Part shown: positions 1 through 10,904 of the stretch, piece by piece | How the letters are laid out: the number at the start of each line of letters is the position of its first letter | How positions within the stretch are numbered: position 1 is the stretch's first letter | Origin: Meconema thalassinum | Lineage: Eukaryota; Arthropoda; Insecta; Orthoptera; Tettigoniidae | Assembly (NCBI GenBank): GCA_946902985.2 | Contig: OX336388.2 | Span: 289,022,526-289,086,525 of the forward strand | Reading direction: 5' to 3' | DNA: 64,000 nucleotides | Position numbers and translations under genes: made by a program | Notes under the pieces: generated by a model | Told to the model about the DNA's origin: nothing | The model's database searches: none | The model's input: only the letters and a program-made list of their open reading frames with translations

Positions 1-53
1 ATTTTCCATACACCCGCATACAACCCTGAGGAATTGCAAGTGGTTATTGTTCA

Positions 54-54
<1 letters not shown>

Positions 55-109
<55 letters not shown>
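55..109. repeat. (AAT)n microsatellite
   Basis: An uninterrupted AAT tract of about 18 units. A second AAT tract (993-1022) precedes another relic of the same LINE type further on, so the microsatellite may be a remnant of a LINE or SINE tail. Confidence 0.95.
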
Positions 110-118
110 GTCCTACCA

Positions 119-640
119 GAAGCCTTATACGCTTCATAGCAATCAAGGGAAGAACAAAAATCAAGAAGATAGAAAAACGAGAGAGAAAAATACCGAGAAA
201 GTTCTACGGGCCAGTTCAGAAAGAGGGAATATGGATAAAGAGACCGACAATATAACTGTACAAACAGACAGAGACGATTACAAACAACATAAGGGAAAGA
301 AGGGCAAATTTTATGGACAAATACAGAGGATGAACGAAGACAGACTGACCAAGAAAATTGTTAATATAATTACGAATAGTACACTCAAAACCAATTGGGT
401 AAAAGAAACCCTTGAAGACCTCAAGAAACTAAACATCTCTACAGAAGGCATCGCAGACAGGAAAATAACTTATACAGAAAAAAAAGAAAACAGAAATTTG
501 AGGAAACGCTTATAGAGGAAAAATAAAGGAAAGAAGAGAGAACGAGAAAGAATAGTGAGTATATGAGAGGTATTTGGGAAGAAAAAAGAGAGGGACAGAA
601 AAGAAACATGAACATTGGTTGTGTTTTAACGCTCTCCTTA
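119..640 (+). pseudogene. Degenerate C-terminus of a non-LTR retrotransposon pol
   Basis: The frame opening near 231 contains the hallmark 'FYGQIQRMNEDRLTKKI', matching the conserved 'FxGHIxRMxxxRLTKxI' segment downstream of the reverse transcriptase in RTE/Jockey-type LINE proteins. It is followed by a Trp-containing 'NWVKETLEDLKKLNI' stretch. After a frame change near 500 a charged tail with 'SEYMRGIWEEKR' resembles the extreme C-terminus of the same family. The RT core and endonuclease are absent. Stops and a frameshift show it is dead, and the exact clade cannot be fixed from so short a piece. Confidence 0.7.
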
Positions 641-669
641 AGAGAGAGGGAAAGAGGGAAGGAAGCTTT

Positions 670-825
670 TAGTTTTACGAGACTGTTAATCACGCGATCA
701 TGACCCACAGGACTTCCTTTTTTACGTGGAATCCGAACCACAGGGCATGGCATTTCACTTCGAAAATCTCACATGGACTTACCGGGAATCGAACCTGGTC
801 TACCTTGGTGAGGGGCCATTCCGAA
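670..825 (-). mobile_element. SINE-G copy 1 (tRNA-headed, minus strand)
   Basis: The minus strand carries a Pol III B-box match (GGTTCGATTCC) in a tRNA-like context. About 120 bp are shared with 60,555-60,690, including the 'TTTTACGTG...AATCCGAACCACAGG' stretch. It is an old, truncated dispersed SINE. Confidence 0.65.
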
Positions 826-991
826 GGGGAATTAGCAATAATAATATAATATTAATAATGATAATAATAATAAGATCCACAGTTGGGAAGTTACGCCTGA
901 AGAACGACGAAGGAATTTTGGAAGAGCAAGGAAAACAACAGCAGCAGATCATCATTTGTTTTACGTGATCTTGAGTGGTCTAATCAACTTA

Positions 992-1023
<32 letters not shown>

Positions 1024-1025
<2 letters not shown>

Positions 1026-1195
1026 TATAATAATACATTCTATGGTCACATCTGCAGAATGGACAGAATGCAAAAGCACTGCTTGATATAATAAATTCAA
1101 AGAAGATAAAAATCAGTTGGTTAGAAGAAATCAAATTGGACTTAAAATAAATAAACATTACAGAAGATATCATCATTAATCGCAAGAATTTTTAG
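1024..1195 (+). pseudogene. Second degenerate LINE pol C-terminus
   Basis: Translation gives 'FYGHICRMDRMQKHCLI', then stops, then 'SWLEEIKLDLK' and 'INITEDIIINRK'. This is the same domain as in 119-640 but a different, more decayed copy. It follows an AAT tract (993-1022). The two copies lie about 0.8 kb apart in the same orientation, which could be two insertions or a local duplication. Confidence 0.6.
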
Positions 1196-1990
1196 ACCCC
1201 AGTTACAAATCACTTTTTCCCCGAAAAAGCTAAAAAGTCCAGTGGGAGAAATATGAGGTAACTTTCCACACCACTGTCAATATTCATTTTACGTAAGGAG
1301 ACGTTTCTTAGATTTCATGTTGAAAATAAATAAATAAATAAATAAATAAATAGAAATCAAATTAGCCTATGCGCATGTCCATTTAAAATGTTACTGATGG
1401 TTTCATGTGAAGTCCAAACCAATAATTTATACATTCGATATTTTACTCCCGAGTTCAATAAGCGTTTTCTTTACCCCTAGAAAATTAACATTATTAACTA
1501 ATAATACGTTAAATGTATGTACATTACGAACGTTGTGCTAAGGCACCAATTAGTTAAATGGTTGAAATTAATATATATTTCGTATGTAACACTATTTATA
1601 TACCCTGAATCCTCTGTAGTCTTTGAAGTTTAATACGATAAGTTCCATCTTAAATACAACAAACACAGAAGTCGTTTACCTTCACGTAAATAGCAGTACG
1701 TAATCTCTCCAGCCTTTATACTGTCTCTGGTTTTATGAGGTTGTTTATATAATCCCTCTGAAGTGATGTGACATATCTACATCAAATTCCCCATCACTTT
1801 GTTATTGCTATGGATAAACCAATATGTTGTTAAATTCAAGGATAGTTTCCAGGCAATTCTTTGCCCCATGATTATGCCTCTAGAACTGATTGACATTAAT
1901 AAGCAAAGCATTGCCAGCATCACCATAGACCAGTAGAAGCACTGCCGGATGATGGTGAAGTGGGGACAGATATAGAGGGAATTCTAAGCA
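1196..1990. other. No recognisable gene; AAAT microsatellite
   Basis: AT-rich sequence with an (AAAT)n tract at about 1326-1351. No domain or SINE head was recognised. If the exon proposed at 2025-2198 is real, this is its first intron. Confidence 0.5.
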
Positions 1991-2024
1991 GTTAAATAAA
2001 ATTATTCATGCACGTACATTTTAC

Positions 2025-2198
2025 GTATGTAGGGTTAAATAATGCTATTTGTCCGTCAAATAGAAACTCCAGCAGCCAAGTATCCATGACAACACTGGAA
2101 TACATACATCCTAGAAAGAAGTTGACCATAAACATGAGGTAGGGTAACACTTTATTTTGGCGAAGAGTGGTGAGTTGCTGTCGAGAAAGGGATGGCAT
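2025..2198 (-). CDS. Candidate first coding exon of an unrecognised membrane protein
   Basis: On the minus strand an ATG at 2198 opens 58 codons that end exactly at a possible splice donor (TAC|GTAAAA, intron starting at 2024, phase 0). The peptide begins MPSLSRQQLTTLRQNK and continues into a hydrophobic segment (about residues 19-38, 'YLMFMVNFFLGCMYSSVV') that would form one membrane span or signal anchor, followed by 'MDTWLLEFLFDG'. The CpG-rich patch lies directly upstream, as expected for a promoter and 5' UTR. I do not recognise the family. No second exon was found, and a chance open frame of this length is possible, so this is a prediction only. Confidence 0.35.
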
Positions 2199-2420
2199 AC
2201 CTTAGACCCGCTGCTGTCGCTCCCCTGGGATCAAACCGAACACACACACACACGACAACACTGATCTCACTACTTACTTGTGACGAGACGAGACGAGAAC
2301 ACGTGCGCCTGTGAGGAGGCAGCCCGCACTACGCGACCATAGCGGCACGACTGGAGCCCGGAAACTCGCTTGGCGAGACTCCCGCGTGGGGGCGGCACTG
2401 GCGCGCAACTGCATTTCCAG
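2199..2420 (-). promoter_or_regulatory. CpG-rich patch, candidate promoter/5' UTR
   Basis: In an otherwise AT-rich window this stretch is markedly GC- and CpG-rich. It contains an E-box (CACGTG near 2300), an ACGAG short tandem near 2281-2297 and an Inr-like TCAGT on the minus strand. It sits immediately upstream of the minus-strand ATG at 2198. It could instead be a fragment of a GC-rich repeat. Confidence 0.35.
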
Positions 2421-2589
2421 TCTTATCAACAATCCTTCGCACTGGACACCAAGTAGCTTTACAGTGGGTGAATACCCTTTCCTGTGCTCACAATGCTCAG
2501 TTCAAAACACTATCTATGCTCGGAACTCACTCTCTGCCTTCTCCGCACGTTACAGTTCTGATAGTTTTTAGCCTACTATACTCATTTTT

Positions 2590-3595
2590 CAACAAGAAGT
2601 TCCGTGACGAACTAAAGAGCCTACTTTTCTAAAAATTTAAGATTCATGCCAATGATTAATCTATATGGATCTTTCTAGAATAATAACGAAATTATGTTGG
2701 TAATATCGAAATTTCTAATTAGTTTGAAATAATGTATACCTGGCAAAATGTAGCCTAATAGAGAACTACAGTTGGCAGCCCTGGTGACTGAATATATTCT
2801 TAGTTCCATCTCTTAAGGTACAGAATACAAAATTTGGTTGAAGTCCAATGGATAGCATGGACGTTTCATGCAGTTAAACAATGGATCTAACAGCGCGCGT
2901 AAAATCATGTTGGCAACAATGACATACATGTATTGGTCAGAAATAATCTGAAATAATATGATCTAATGTTGTGTCAATTTTGAAAGAAATCCATTAGTTA
3001 GTATAGAAGTTACATGCATTTTAAAATTGGACCTATCAGCAGGCTTAGAATCATGTTGGCAGCACTGACGTATATAAGTTACTCCAAATTAATCTAGAAT
3101 GCCAGGTACTATACGTGTGCAAAGTTTAGAGCTATTGGCTTGCATACTTTCTGATATATGGGTATTTAGATTTAAAAAAACATTGAGAGCATTTATTAAC
3201 AGTTGGCAGCCCTGGTGGCTCTTAAGAATACGCTCAGTCATACCTGTTTATGTACACATAGCAGATACGAAATTTGGTTGAAATCCAATTGATAGTGTAG
3301 AAGTTATATGCATTTAAAATTTGGACCTATCAGCAGACTTATAATCATTTTGGCAACACAGCCACGTATGGCCTCCTGGAAATTAGACTGGAATATTATT
3401 ATCTATATGTGCTCCAATTTTGAATAGCTCCCATTCATACCTTCCAAGATATCCAACATGGAGCTCAAATTTCAATTGCGATTATTCAGCAGTTGGTAAC
3501 ACTGACATCATTTTCAAATATGGACGTGAGATATTCAGGTATATATCTTTACTCCTACCAAATTTTGTGTCGATTGCTGTAGCCGTTTAGGAGTT

Positions 3596-3633
<38 letters not shown>

Positions 3634-3945
3634 AGGACAGACAGACACACATTTGCCCGATCTCATAAGTCTACGTTTTCCTCATTTTTGCAAATTGTGA
3701 AAAGTAGGCTAAAAATGAGGAAAACGTAGACTTATGAAATCGATCGTGTCTGTCTGTCTGTCTGTCTGTGTGCCCCCCCCCCCCTATCAACTCCTAAACG
3801 GCTGCAGCTATCGAAACCAAATTTGGTAAGAGTAAAGATCTATACCTGAATATCTCACGGTCATATTTCAAATTGACCTCAGTGCTACCAACTGCTGAAA
3901 AATCCCAATTGACATTTGAGCTCCATGTTGGATATCTCAAAAGTC
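2590..3945. mobile_element. Foldback element FB-1
   Basis: The left end carries the family terminus (a variant of ACAAGTAGTTCCGTGA at about 2590). The centre near 3695 is an inverted repeat, with 'ATAAGTCTACGTTTTCCTC' on one side and its complement on the other. The arms run through a (GACA)n tract and its complement (TGTC)n into 'CTCCTAAACGGCTGCAGC'-type sequence. Imperfect tandem units of 200-250 bp ('GGCAGCCCTGGTG...AAATTTGGTTGAA') lie in the left arm. The right arm is cut off by SINE-A at 3947. No coding capacity was seen. Confidence 0.75.
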
Positions 3946-3946
3946 A

Positions 3947-4417
3947 TGTGGCGTAGTTGGTAGCATGCTGAACTGCTGTGGGCAAGGTAGTGGGTTCAAA
4001 CCCGGCTGAAGACGTCGCATATTTTAAGAGCATTAAAACTTCTCAGTATGCCTTCCTTCGGAGGGGAAGTAAAGCCGGTGGTCCCATGTCAGAGATTTAT
4101 GGTTTGAAGAAGAACCTTCCACTAACTAAACTTGAGTTAGAATTGATAACGCTCTATTATTTCCAGCGTTCGCCACCAGGTGCTTACTGCGATGCCATCT
4201 AGTAGCCAATTCCGCAAGCTAGGTGTCGTGGATGGTAGCATTTGGTAGCAAAAGTAGGAACTTCTTGAAATTACCGTCTGCAGTCCTTACATGAATTAAA
4301 AATACAGCCATCACAATTAACACCGGTTATCAGACAGATTCTACACACACCCAAAGTATACGGGGCTACATGACCGCGTTGTCACAGCCCCTAAACTGAG
4401 GAACCAACCAACCAACC
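3947..4417 (+). mobile_element. SINE-A copy 1
   Basis: A tRNA-like head with A-box TGGCGTAGTTGG and B-box GGTTCAAACCC is followed by a long body ('CCTTCCTTCGGAGGGGAAG') and the diagnostic tail GGAACCAACCAACC. This is the fullest-length copy in the window and serves as the reference for the other SINE-A copies. Confidence 0.85.
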
Positions 4418-4822
4418 CAACTTTTACAGTGATTATGTTTCTGTGCTATGGTATCTCTGGAAATAAGCTGACTTTTATTTCATTCCCAGAATTTAAATGT
4501 TGGGACTTGCGAACTTTAAGAGGTCCAAAATGGTTTAGCACAGCAGAAAACTATACGGCCATATATTTTTTTAAAGATTTCTGCTGTCATGGTACTCAAA
4601 GATGAATGTTACCCTATTTGAGCGCATGTTATTAGTGTGGGATCGTAGGGGGGGGGGGGGGGGGGGAGGGTTGAGGGTGTGGTATTTTCCGTAACACACT
4701 TCTAAAGTCTTCTGCATTTCAAAAGTTAGAAAACACAAGAAGTCATGATTACAGTGTTGATTTGTTGAGTTCTATGTAAAGATTGTTTTACAGTATAAAC
4801 ATGGCTAATAACTCAGAGATTT
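4418..4822. other. Unassigned DNA with a poly-G tract
   Basis: No gene was recognised. A G homopolymer of about 19 bases lies at about 4648-4666, a potential G-quadruplex and an assembly-risk site. Confidence 0.6.
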
Positions 4823-5395
4823 TTCTAGGGTAGTGTCGTGTCTTGTGTGGGGTTTCGCCTAGGACACCAAGCTGGCTCATCAGCGGGCTCTTCGTCTTCT
4901 TCAAGTGCCTCGTCCTCCAACAACATTGGCGATCATTAGCATGATCTGCTGTTTGTCCATAGCTGTTCTAAACAGTGACACTGTATTAAGTCCGAACCAC
5001 TGGCTAAGTTCTTTAGCCAGGATATTCGTCAGCGTCCTGGACCCCTAATGCCATCAATCTTCCCTTGGATAATTAATTGCAAGATGTGGTATTTGCTTTT
5101 GCGCATGAAATGACCATAGTATTCTAGTTTTCTCCTTTTGATGATACTGAAAATTTCCGAGTCTTTGTTCATACGCCGCACATACTTTCACATTTGTGCT
5201 CTTGATGTCCCCAATATACCATATTTTTGGAAGCCTACATAGGTAGGTTATGGCAGCTTGAGATTTTAGTTCTCGCAGTAAGGAGGCGCAGTTGCGCAGC
5301 TCTGGACAAAACGCGGCACAAACCTAGAAAAATTGCTTAGTGTTAATTCACTGGCCGTGAAAGCCAATATACCATGCCTAATAACGTTTGAAACC
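4823..5395. repeat. Fragments of an unclassified dispersed repeat
   Basis: Blocks here recur at 58,660-58,900 and 60,691-60,940: 'GAAACCCCACACAAGACACG' (minus strand, near 4840), 'TTTTAGTTCTCGCAGTAA' (near 5263) and 'TTCACTGGCCGTGAAAGCCA' (near 5347). Orientation and block order differ between copies. No ORF, tRNA head or TIR was found, so the class is unknown. Confidence 0.6.
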
Positions 5396-5479
5396 ATTGC
5401 AGGGACTCCTCCTGTAATCTAAAGTTATCCATTTTCAAGTTTATTTATTTACCCGAGTCCAAAACACATACAAGTGTAG

Positions 5480-5808
5480 AAAAAATCCACTGCCTGCTTC
5501 CAGTCTCCGACCGGGTCAGGAATGGAATGAATGAAGCCCCTATCTAGCGGCGAGGATATGAACTGTGCCGGCTGCCGAGGCCTGACGCACTCCTCTGGGG
5601 CAATGATTAAATGAATGACAGATGAAATGAAATGATAGTGGAGAGTGTTGCTGGAATGAAATTGTGACAGGGAAAACCGGAGTACCCGGAGAAAAACCTG
5701 TCTGCCTCCGTTTTGTCCAGCACAGATCTCACATGGAGTGACCGGGATTTGAACCACGGTCCCAGCGGTGAGAGGCCAGCGTGCTGCCGCCTAAGCCACG
5801 GAGGCTTC
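5480..5808 (-). mobile_element. SINE-D with 10-bp target duplication
   Basis: A minus-strand tRNA-headed SINE with head CCTCCGTGGCTTAGGCGG, B-box GGTTCAAATCC and a T-run tail. It is flanked by the direct repeat ACAAGTGTAG at 5470-5479 and 5809-5818, the expected target-site duplication. It inserted beside the Jockey-like fragment that follows. Confidence 0.85.
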
Positions 5809-5818
5809 ACAAGTGTAG

Positions 5819-6549
5819 GCTACATATAAATTACACCAAATTTCATTTCTCCAGTGTTCAACTGTTAGAATGGCACAGTCATTGGCTTCTATGAAGTCCT
5901 GCAAAGCACATGGTCTTGATAACATGCTGCAATTCAGAAGGTTCTCAGTGTCTTGTCTTTCACCACATTTACAAAGTTCTTCAGCACCGTATCCCCACTT
6001 CATTAAATTGCTTTTGCACCGACGCACACCAGTTCTCAAACTGTTTAGCGTCTTCCAGGATTCGTATTGTAGATGGTAGCCAGCTGCCGGCTTCTCCTTC
6101 ATTTCCCACGATCCTCCCAGTGATTTTGTTTTCCAAAGTTCAATTCGGCGAGCTTCAGCTGAGGAAGGAAATATCTTATCGACAGAAGTTGGACGTAGGC
6201 AGCCTGTCACAATGCGGCCTGTCTCATGGAGGGCAACCTCTACTTGGTTGGCATGAGCAGAGCTCCTCCAGACTGGGGCAGCATATTCTGCAGCAGAGAA
6301 ATTCAGAGCAAGGGCAGTTGTACACATGACACTAGGCTGCGCTCCCCATCTGGTGTTTGTGAGCTTCCGAACGATGTTGTTCCTGGTGCATACCTTCCGT
6401 TTGGTGTCCATGCAATGCTGCTTATCATTTTCAAGCGAAACCTTCTCTAAGATGGCTGAGGGGGGAATGAAATCTACCTTTTCCTTTCGTAGTAGAATGG
6501 AGGATTTGGGCATGGACGTCGGGAAAACACCATGTAAAGTGTACCGCAC
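5819..6549 (-). pseudogene. C-terminal fragment of a Jockey-like LINE pol
   Basis: The minus-strand frame contains 'ALALNFSAAEYAAPVW', 'LHETGRIVTGCLRPT', 'WKTLNSLRTGVRRCKSNL' and 'CKCGERQDTENLLNC'. This order (post-RT connector, Trp/Arg block 'LNxxRTGxxRC', then a C-x-C zinc motif with a late Cys) is typical of Jockey-like pol proteins downstream of RT. Endonuclease and RT core are missing, so the copy is 5'-truncated. The frame is open for about 250 codons, so it is not very old, but it has lost the His of the usual 'HxxxxC' zinc pair. Fragments of related elements lie at 38,989-39,679 and 47,345-47,582. Confidence 0.8.
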
Positions 6550-6569
6550 CCTCTCCTCAAGCGGCTGGT

Positions 6570-7260
6570 AAAACTGTTATTCTCAGGCTAGAATATTACC
6601 TGAAGGTGATATATGTTAGTATAAAAGCATGGGGTGGTTGGTTCAACATGTGAGGTGACGTCATATTACTATCACAGTTATTGTGCTGCATTGGAAAGTA
6701 AACAAGGCATGTCTACGTTTGATTCCCCGTCCTTCATGACGAGCTGGGTTTAATTTCCACAACATTATTATGTTTACCACGTTCGTATTTAATGCTGTTT
6801 AGTCTCCTCTTTATTAAACACTAATCAAGATGTTATGAACATAAGAGCATTGTTACGAAGCAATTCTTGTTGTTATCCACATGACGTTGTAAAACTGTTG
6901 ACTCGTTCTTCCACTCAATGGATAATCTCCCACTTCAGTTTTCTGGCGTTCCCTTCTTCAGCCTGGCATGTCGTTGAAAGTTATCCGAGCTTGGGAACTC
7001 ATTCAGCGACAATGATGAGAAACTAGAATAGTTGTAATGACATTATTCTCGGTCATACTCTGGTAGAAGTTCCCGTTATTTCTCTTGTATGAAACCCAGC
7101 CATTCTCTGTTGCTTTTAAAGAGTTGGGGGACACTTCTTGCATCGAAACGAGAGCTCTAACTGCTTATTGACATCTACATTACGCAATTCAGATAAGTCT
7201 ATACATCAACTCACTAAGAGTGGACAAACACTCTTTCGTATGTTCTAGTTACCATCATCA
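6570..7260. other. No recognisable feature
   Basis: About 690 bp without a recognised domain, SINE head or tandem structure. A 63-codon open frame at 6835-7026 has no recognisable content. Confidence 0.4.
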
Positions 7261-7261
7261 C

Positions 7262-7703
7262 TGCTTGCCATGGTGGGTGAGTGGTTATCGTGTCGGACTA
7301 CCAACCCCAAGCTTGCATGATCACTCCTAGCCATGGTAATTGATTTTTAAAAGGCGACAAAAAACTTTGCACGCATGTCATACGCTGTTGGCGTGTTAAG
7401 GAACCCATTTGAATCCAGTAGGCCGTGCTCATAATGGCAATATTAATCTCGGGATTTTGCGCCAACACAAATTTCCTCCATTCTCTACTAGAAAGCGCTC
7501 TAGTGTCAAGGAGCTAACCTCCTTGACTTTAATTAGTTAGTTATTGTTGTTTAAGGGGCGGAACTACGAGGTCATCTGCCCCAATCTCCTTGACTTTCAT
7601 AGCGTTGCAAGGAACGATAAAATTCGAAATGCAAGCTGCCCTCTGGACGCAAATAACAAAGCTTGCACCCAGCACCCGAGGCCATATGATATTATTATTA
7701 TAC
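7262..7703 (+). mobile_element. SINE-C copy 1 (contains a 55-bp insertion)
   Basis: SINE-C starts with 'TGGTGGGTGAGTGGTTATCG', a tRNA-like A-box region, followed by a degenerate B-box. It continues with 'AAAGGCGACAAAAA' and the body 'CTTGACACTATAGCGC'-type sequence, and ends in an ATT tract. Residues 7531-7585 are a separate insertion. Confidence 0.85.
7531..7585 (-). mobile_element. 55-bp SINE-E tail micro-insertion with 12-bp target duplication
   Basis: The minus strand of this segment is the end of another retroposon (GGGGCAGATGACCTCG followed by CCGCCCCTTAAA and CAATAACTAACTAA). It is bounded by CTCCTTGACTTT at 7519-7530 and 7586-7597. The uninterrupted SINE-C copy at 55,946-56,310 lacks it, confirming an insertion. 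Confidence 0.85.
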
Positions 7704-7939
7704 CATCATCAAAGCACAGGGCTTGTAGTTTATTACCGCATATTATAATACTACTCTAGTTAGTGTATCACAGAAATAGTTGGTACACCTTCATAGATTA
7801 CTTTGGGGGAGGAAGATCCGTTGTGTTGATGGGATCGCCATTTCTAAGTATTGCAACTATAAAATAAATAGTCCCTATAGCCGCAAGATATCAGATATTC
7901 TGTTGACATCAAATTAGCAGGCAAAAGGAAATGGGATCA

Positions 7940-8215
7940 TTCTGCTTCTAGGGAAGCAAAATAATCTGTGATGGACGGTGCAAAGAGAGTATTAATACTA
8001 AATGAACACAGCAAAGCCTTTATACCGGAAATAAATCTGTTGACATGAAAATAGATTTCGGAATCAGAAATCATATTTTAAAAGCCTTTGGAGAGTAGGC
8101 TATGGAATTAAAACTTGGACAATAGTTGCAGTAGAAATGAGAAGAATAGAAGCATTTGAAATGTGGTGTTACTGGAGAATTATGAATATTAGCTGGGCAG
8201 AGTAAGAAATGTAGC
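7940..8215 (+). pseudogene. Degenerate LINE pol fragment
   Basis: Broken frames give 'AFEMWCYWRIMNI' and 'IRNHILKAF', matching the better copy at 58,041-58,620 ('KRKIEAFEMWCYRRMMKI'). This is the region downstream of RT in a common insect LINE. Stops and indels are frequent. Confidence 0.65.
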
Positions 8216-8568
8216 AGAATTCGTATGTTTTTTTTTGTTTCTTTTTTTTGTGTCTAAATAGTGAAGTTCTTGCGCAAAAGACTTGCACCGTAAACTGGCC
8301 CCCGCACGCCATCTTACTTTGATACAGGAAGTACTCTTTGCTGCAGGGAGAAGTTCAATGCAAGCCATAATTAATTATTTGAGTCATGATTTGGCGAGTG
8401 AAAATCGTCGCAAAATCAACTCTACCCTCACCAACTTCCAAATATTTGTTAGTCACATACTTTGTTGCAAAACCATCACTCGAAGAATTTATGAATAAGG
8501 AGTGTGTATGTAAATGAAAATTTTAAGAATATCCATTCCATTTTGTGAATAATTGTTACACTAGTTTA
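8216..8568. other. No recognisable feature
   Basis: T-rich stretch (8229-8250) and unassigned sequence between a LINE relic and FB-2. Confidence 0.4.
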
Positions 8569-10406
8569 ACAAGTAGTTCCGTGAAGAATTATACAGCCTA
8601 TTTTCATATATCCTAATTATGTTAATTGCCTCAATAAACATACAAAATTTCAGTTTGATTGCTGTAATAGATTCGTGAATATTGAGAACCGTCCAAATAT
8701 TTCGGATGGTCACCATGTTGGATTTTTATATATGTAGGTCTTAGAGTTATCTACTATTGAATGAAGATTATTGTGTAGGTGTAGTATTCAAACTTCAATC
8801 GCATGAATAGGACACAAAAAATAAAAACGAGATTTTAAAATTTGGCACCGCTGCCATTTTATGGCTATGAAAATAATTGAAATAAATTAGTTGCCAGTGG
8901 ATTACAATGAGTATACAAATTTTCTGTACCACGTTTCACTGCACTCCGATGGTTAAATCGCGAGACAAATCTATTTAAATGTTTCAATTTCGCTTCGTCG
9001 CCATGTTCGTTTTTTACTTACAGGTTTTTGAAAGTTACATATATGAACTTGTAGTAGCGCCCTTTATCACCGTACAACATTTCAGGGTGATATCGGTAAT
9101 AGTTTCGGAGATATAGAATTCCGGTGAAATATTTCGTACAACCGCCATGTTGGAATGGTGAGACGTAATACAATTTGAAGGGCACAGTCGGGGTCGTTGA
9201 AAACGGTGCTATGACTTCACTGAATATCATTGAAATCGCTCCATCCGTTTAGAGGTTAGTAGGGGGACACAACATCACACACGCACACATACACGGACAA
9301 AATGTATTCTCATAAGCCTATTTTAGCCTATTTTCATTTTTGAAAAAATAGGCTTATGAGAATACATTTTGTCCTTGTGGCTGTCTGTGTGTGCGTGTGT
9401 GATGGTGTGTCCCCCCTAATAACTTCTAAACAGCTGGAGTGATTTCAATGAAACGCGATACGTTCATAGCACTATTCCGGACGACTCCGACCGTGCCCTT
9501 CAAATTTTGTTTCGTCCCACCAATCCAACATGGCGCCTGTGCGAAATATTTCACCAGCATTCAATATCTCCGAAACTATTACCGATATTTCCCTGGAATA
9601 TTTTACGGTGATAAAGGGAATTACTAAAAGTCCACCTATCTAACTTTTTAAAACCTGGTAACAATAAAACCAACATGGCGGCCAAGCGAAGTTGTGACAT
9701 TTAAATAGACGTTTCTCGCGATTTAACCAACCAAACGCAATAAAACTTGGTACAGTATATGTTTATACACATTGTAATGCACTGACGTCTAACTTCGTTC
9801 AATTGTTTACATAAGCTCAAGATGGCGGCTGTGCGAAATATTTCACCGGCACTCTATATCTCTGAAACTATCAGCGGTATCACCCTGAAATTTTGTACAG
9901 AGATAAAGGGTACTACAGGAAGTTCATCTATAAGACATTAAAAAACCGGTTAACTACAAAACGAATATGGCGGCCAAGCGAAATTTAAAATTTAAAATAG
10001 ACCTTTCTCGCGATTTTATGATCCAAACGCAATGAAATCTGGTGCAGAAAATGTTTATACACATTGTAATGCACTGGTATATAATTTAGTTCAATTATTT
10101 ACATAACCTCAATATGGCGGCTGTGGGAATTTTAAAATTAAGTTTTATTTATTGTGTCGTAATCATGTGATCGAAGTGAAAGAGTGAATAATGAACCTAC
10201 GTAATAATTTTCCTTTAAGGGTACGTGACTCTATGACCTATACATATAACAATCCAGCATGGCGGCCATCCGCAATATTTAGTCAGTTCTCAATATCTAC
10301 GAATCTATTACAGAAATCAAACTGAAATTTTGTTTGTTGATAGTGGCAATTAACATAAGTAGGATATATGAAAATAGGCTGTAGAGTTCTTCACGGACCT
10401 ACTTGT
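8569..10406. mobile_element. Complete foldback element FB-2 (1.84 kb, two long arms)
   Basis: Both ends carry the same terminus in inverted orientation. The left end starts ACAAGTAGTTCCGTGAAGAA, and the complement of the right end starts ACAAGTAGGTCCGTGAAGAA; the match continues for over 60 bp. The centre near 9333 is a tight inverted repeat (GGACAAAATGTATTCTCAT and its complement). The arms consist of diverged units of about 146 bp, each carrying a CGCCAT/ATGGCG motif. The right arm has more copies than the left. There is no ORF, so it is non-autonomous. No convincing target duplication was seen. Confidence 0.85.
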
Positions 10407-10904
10407 ATCATTCAGGAATGAAATAGTTTAAAAATTAGATATAAGCAATCTGGCTGATGAAGACCCCAATGAAAAGTTGAAACATGTACTAACAATTTGA
10501 ATGGATGTTTATTTTTATTTTGTATGTATAGACGGTATATTTTAAGAGTTGTGTACAGTACTAACCAATACAGCAAATATAAAACATTTCCGAACATGAC
10601 AAAGATTATTGCATTTTGCTCTAACCTCGCCCTAGACCAGATGTTAAAACCAAGTGCAATTGAAGGTACATAATCACATTTCTCCAAGAACAATCGTTTG
10701 ATAATACTAAACAAGCAGTGTGTTTCCTTTGGATGCAAAAATTGGCCCCAGACAACGAGTAAATATTATGCACTGTATCGTCTAGTTTAGTGGCCATCCC
10801 TGAGGTACCAGGTTTGATCGCCGGCTCTGCCATGAGACCAATATAATTCAACTGAGTTGGCCGTGGCTTTAACACCCCCCCCCCCCCGGGGGTCACATCT
10901 AGTG
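10407..10904 (+). other. Mostly unassigned; partial SINE head
   Basis: A tRNA-like piece with B-box-like 'GGTTTGATCGCC' lies at about 10,780-10,860 and ends at a C homopolymer (10,875-10,888). The rest is unassigned AT-rich DNA. Confidence 0.5.

Noticed and set aside
3947..4010. tRNA gene candidates (here and at other A/B-box heads)
   Set aside because: The A and B boxes are followed by conserved SINE bodies and tails, and no full cloverleaf with CCA-compatible acceptor was seen.
8561..10414. TA or 8-bp target duplication for FB-2
   Set aside because: The flanks CTAGTTTA and ATCATTCA do not match at any tested length.
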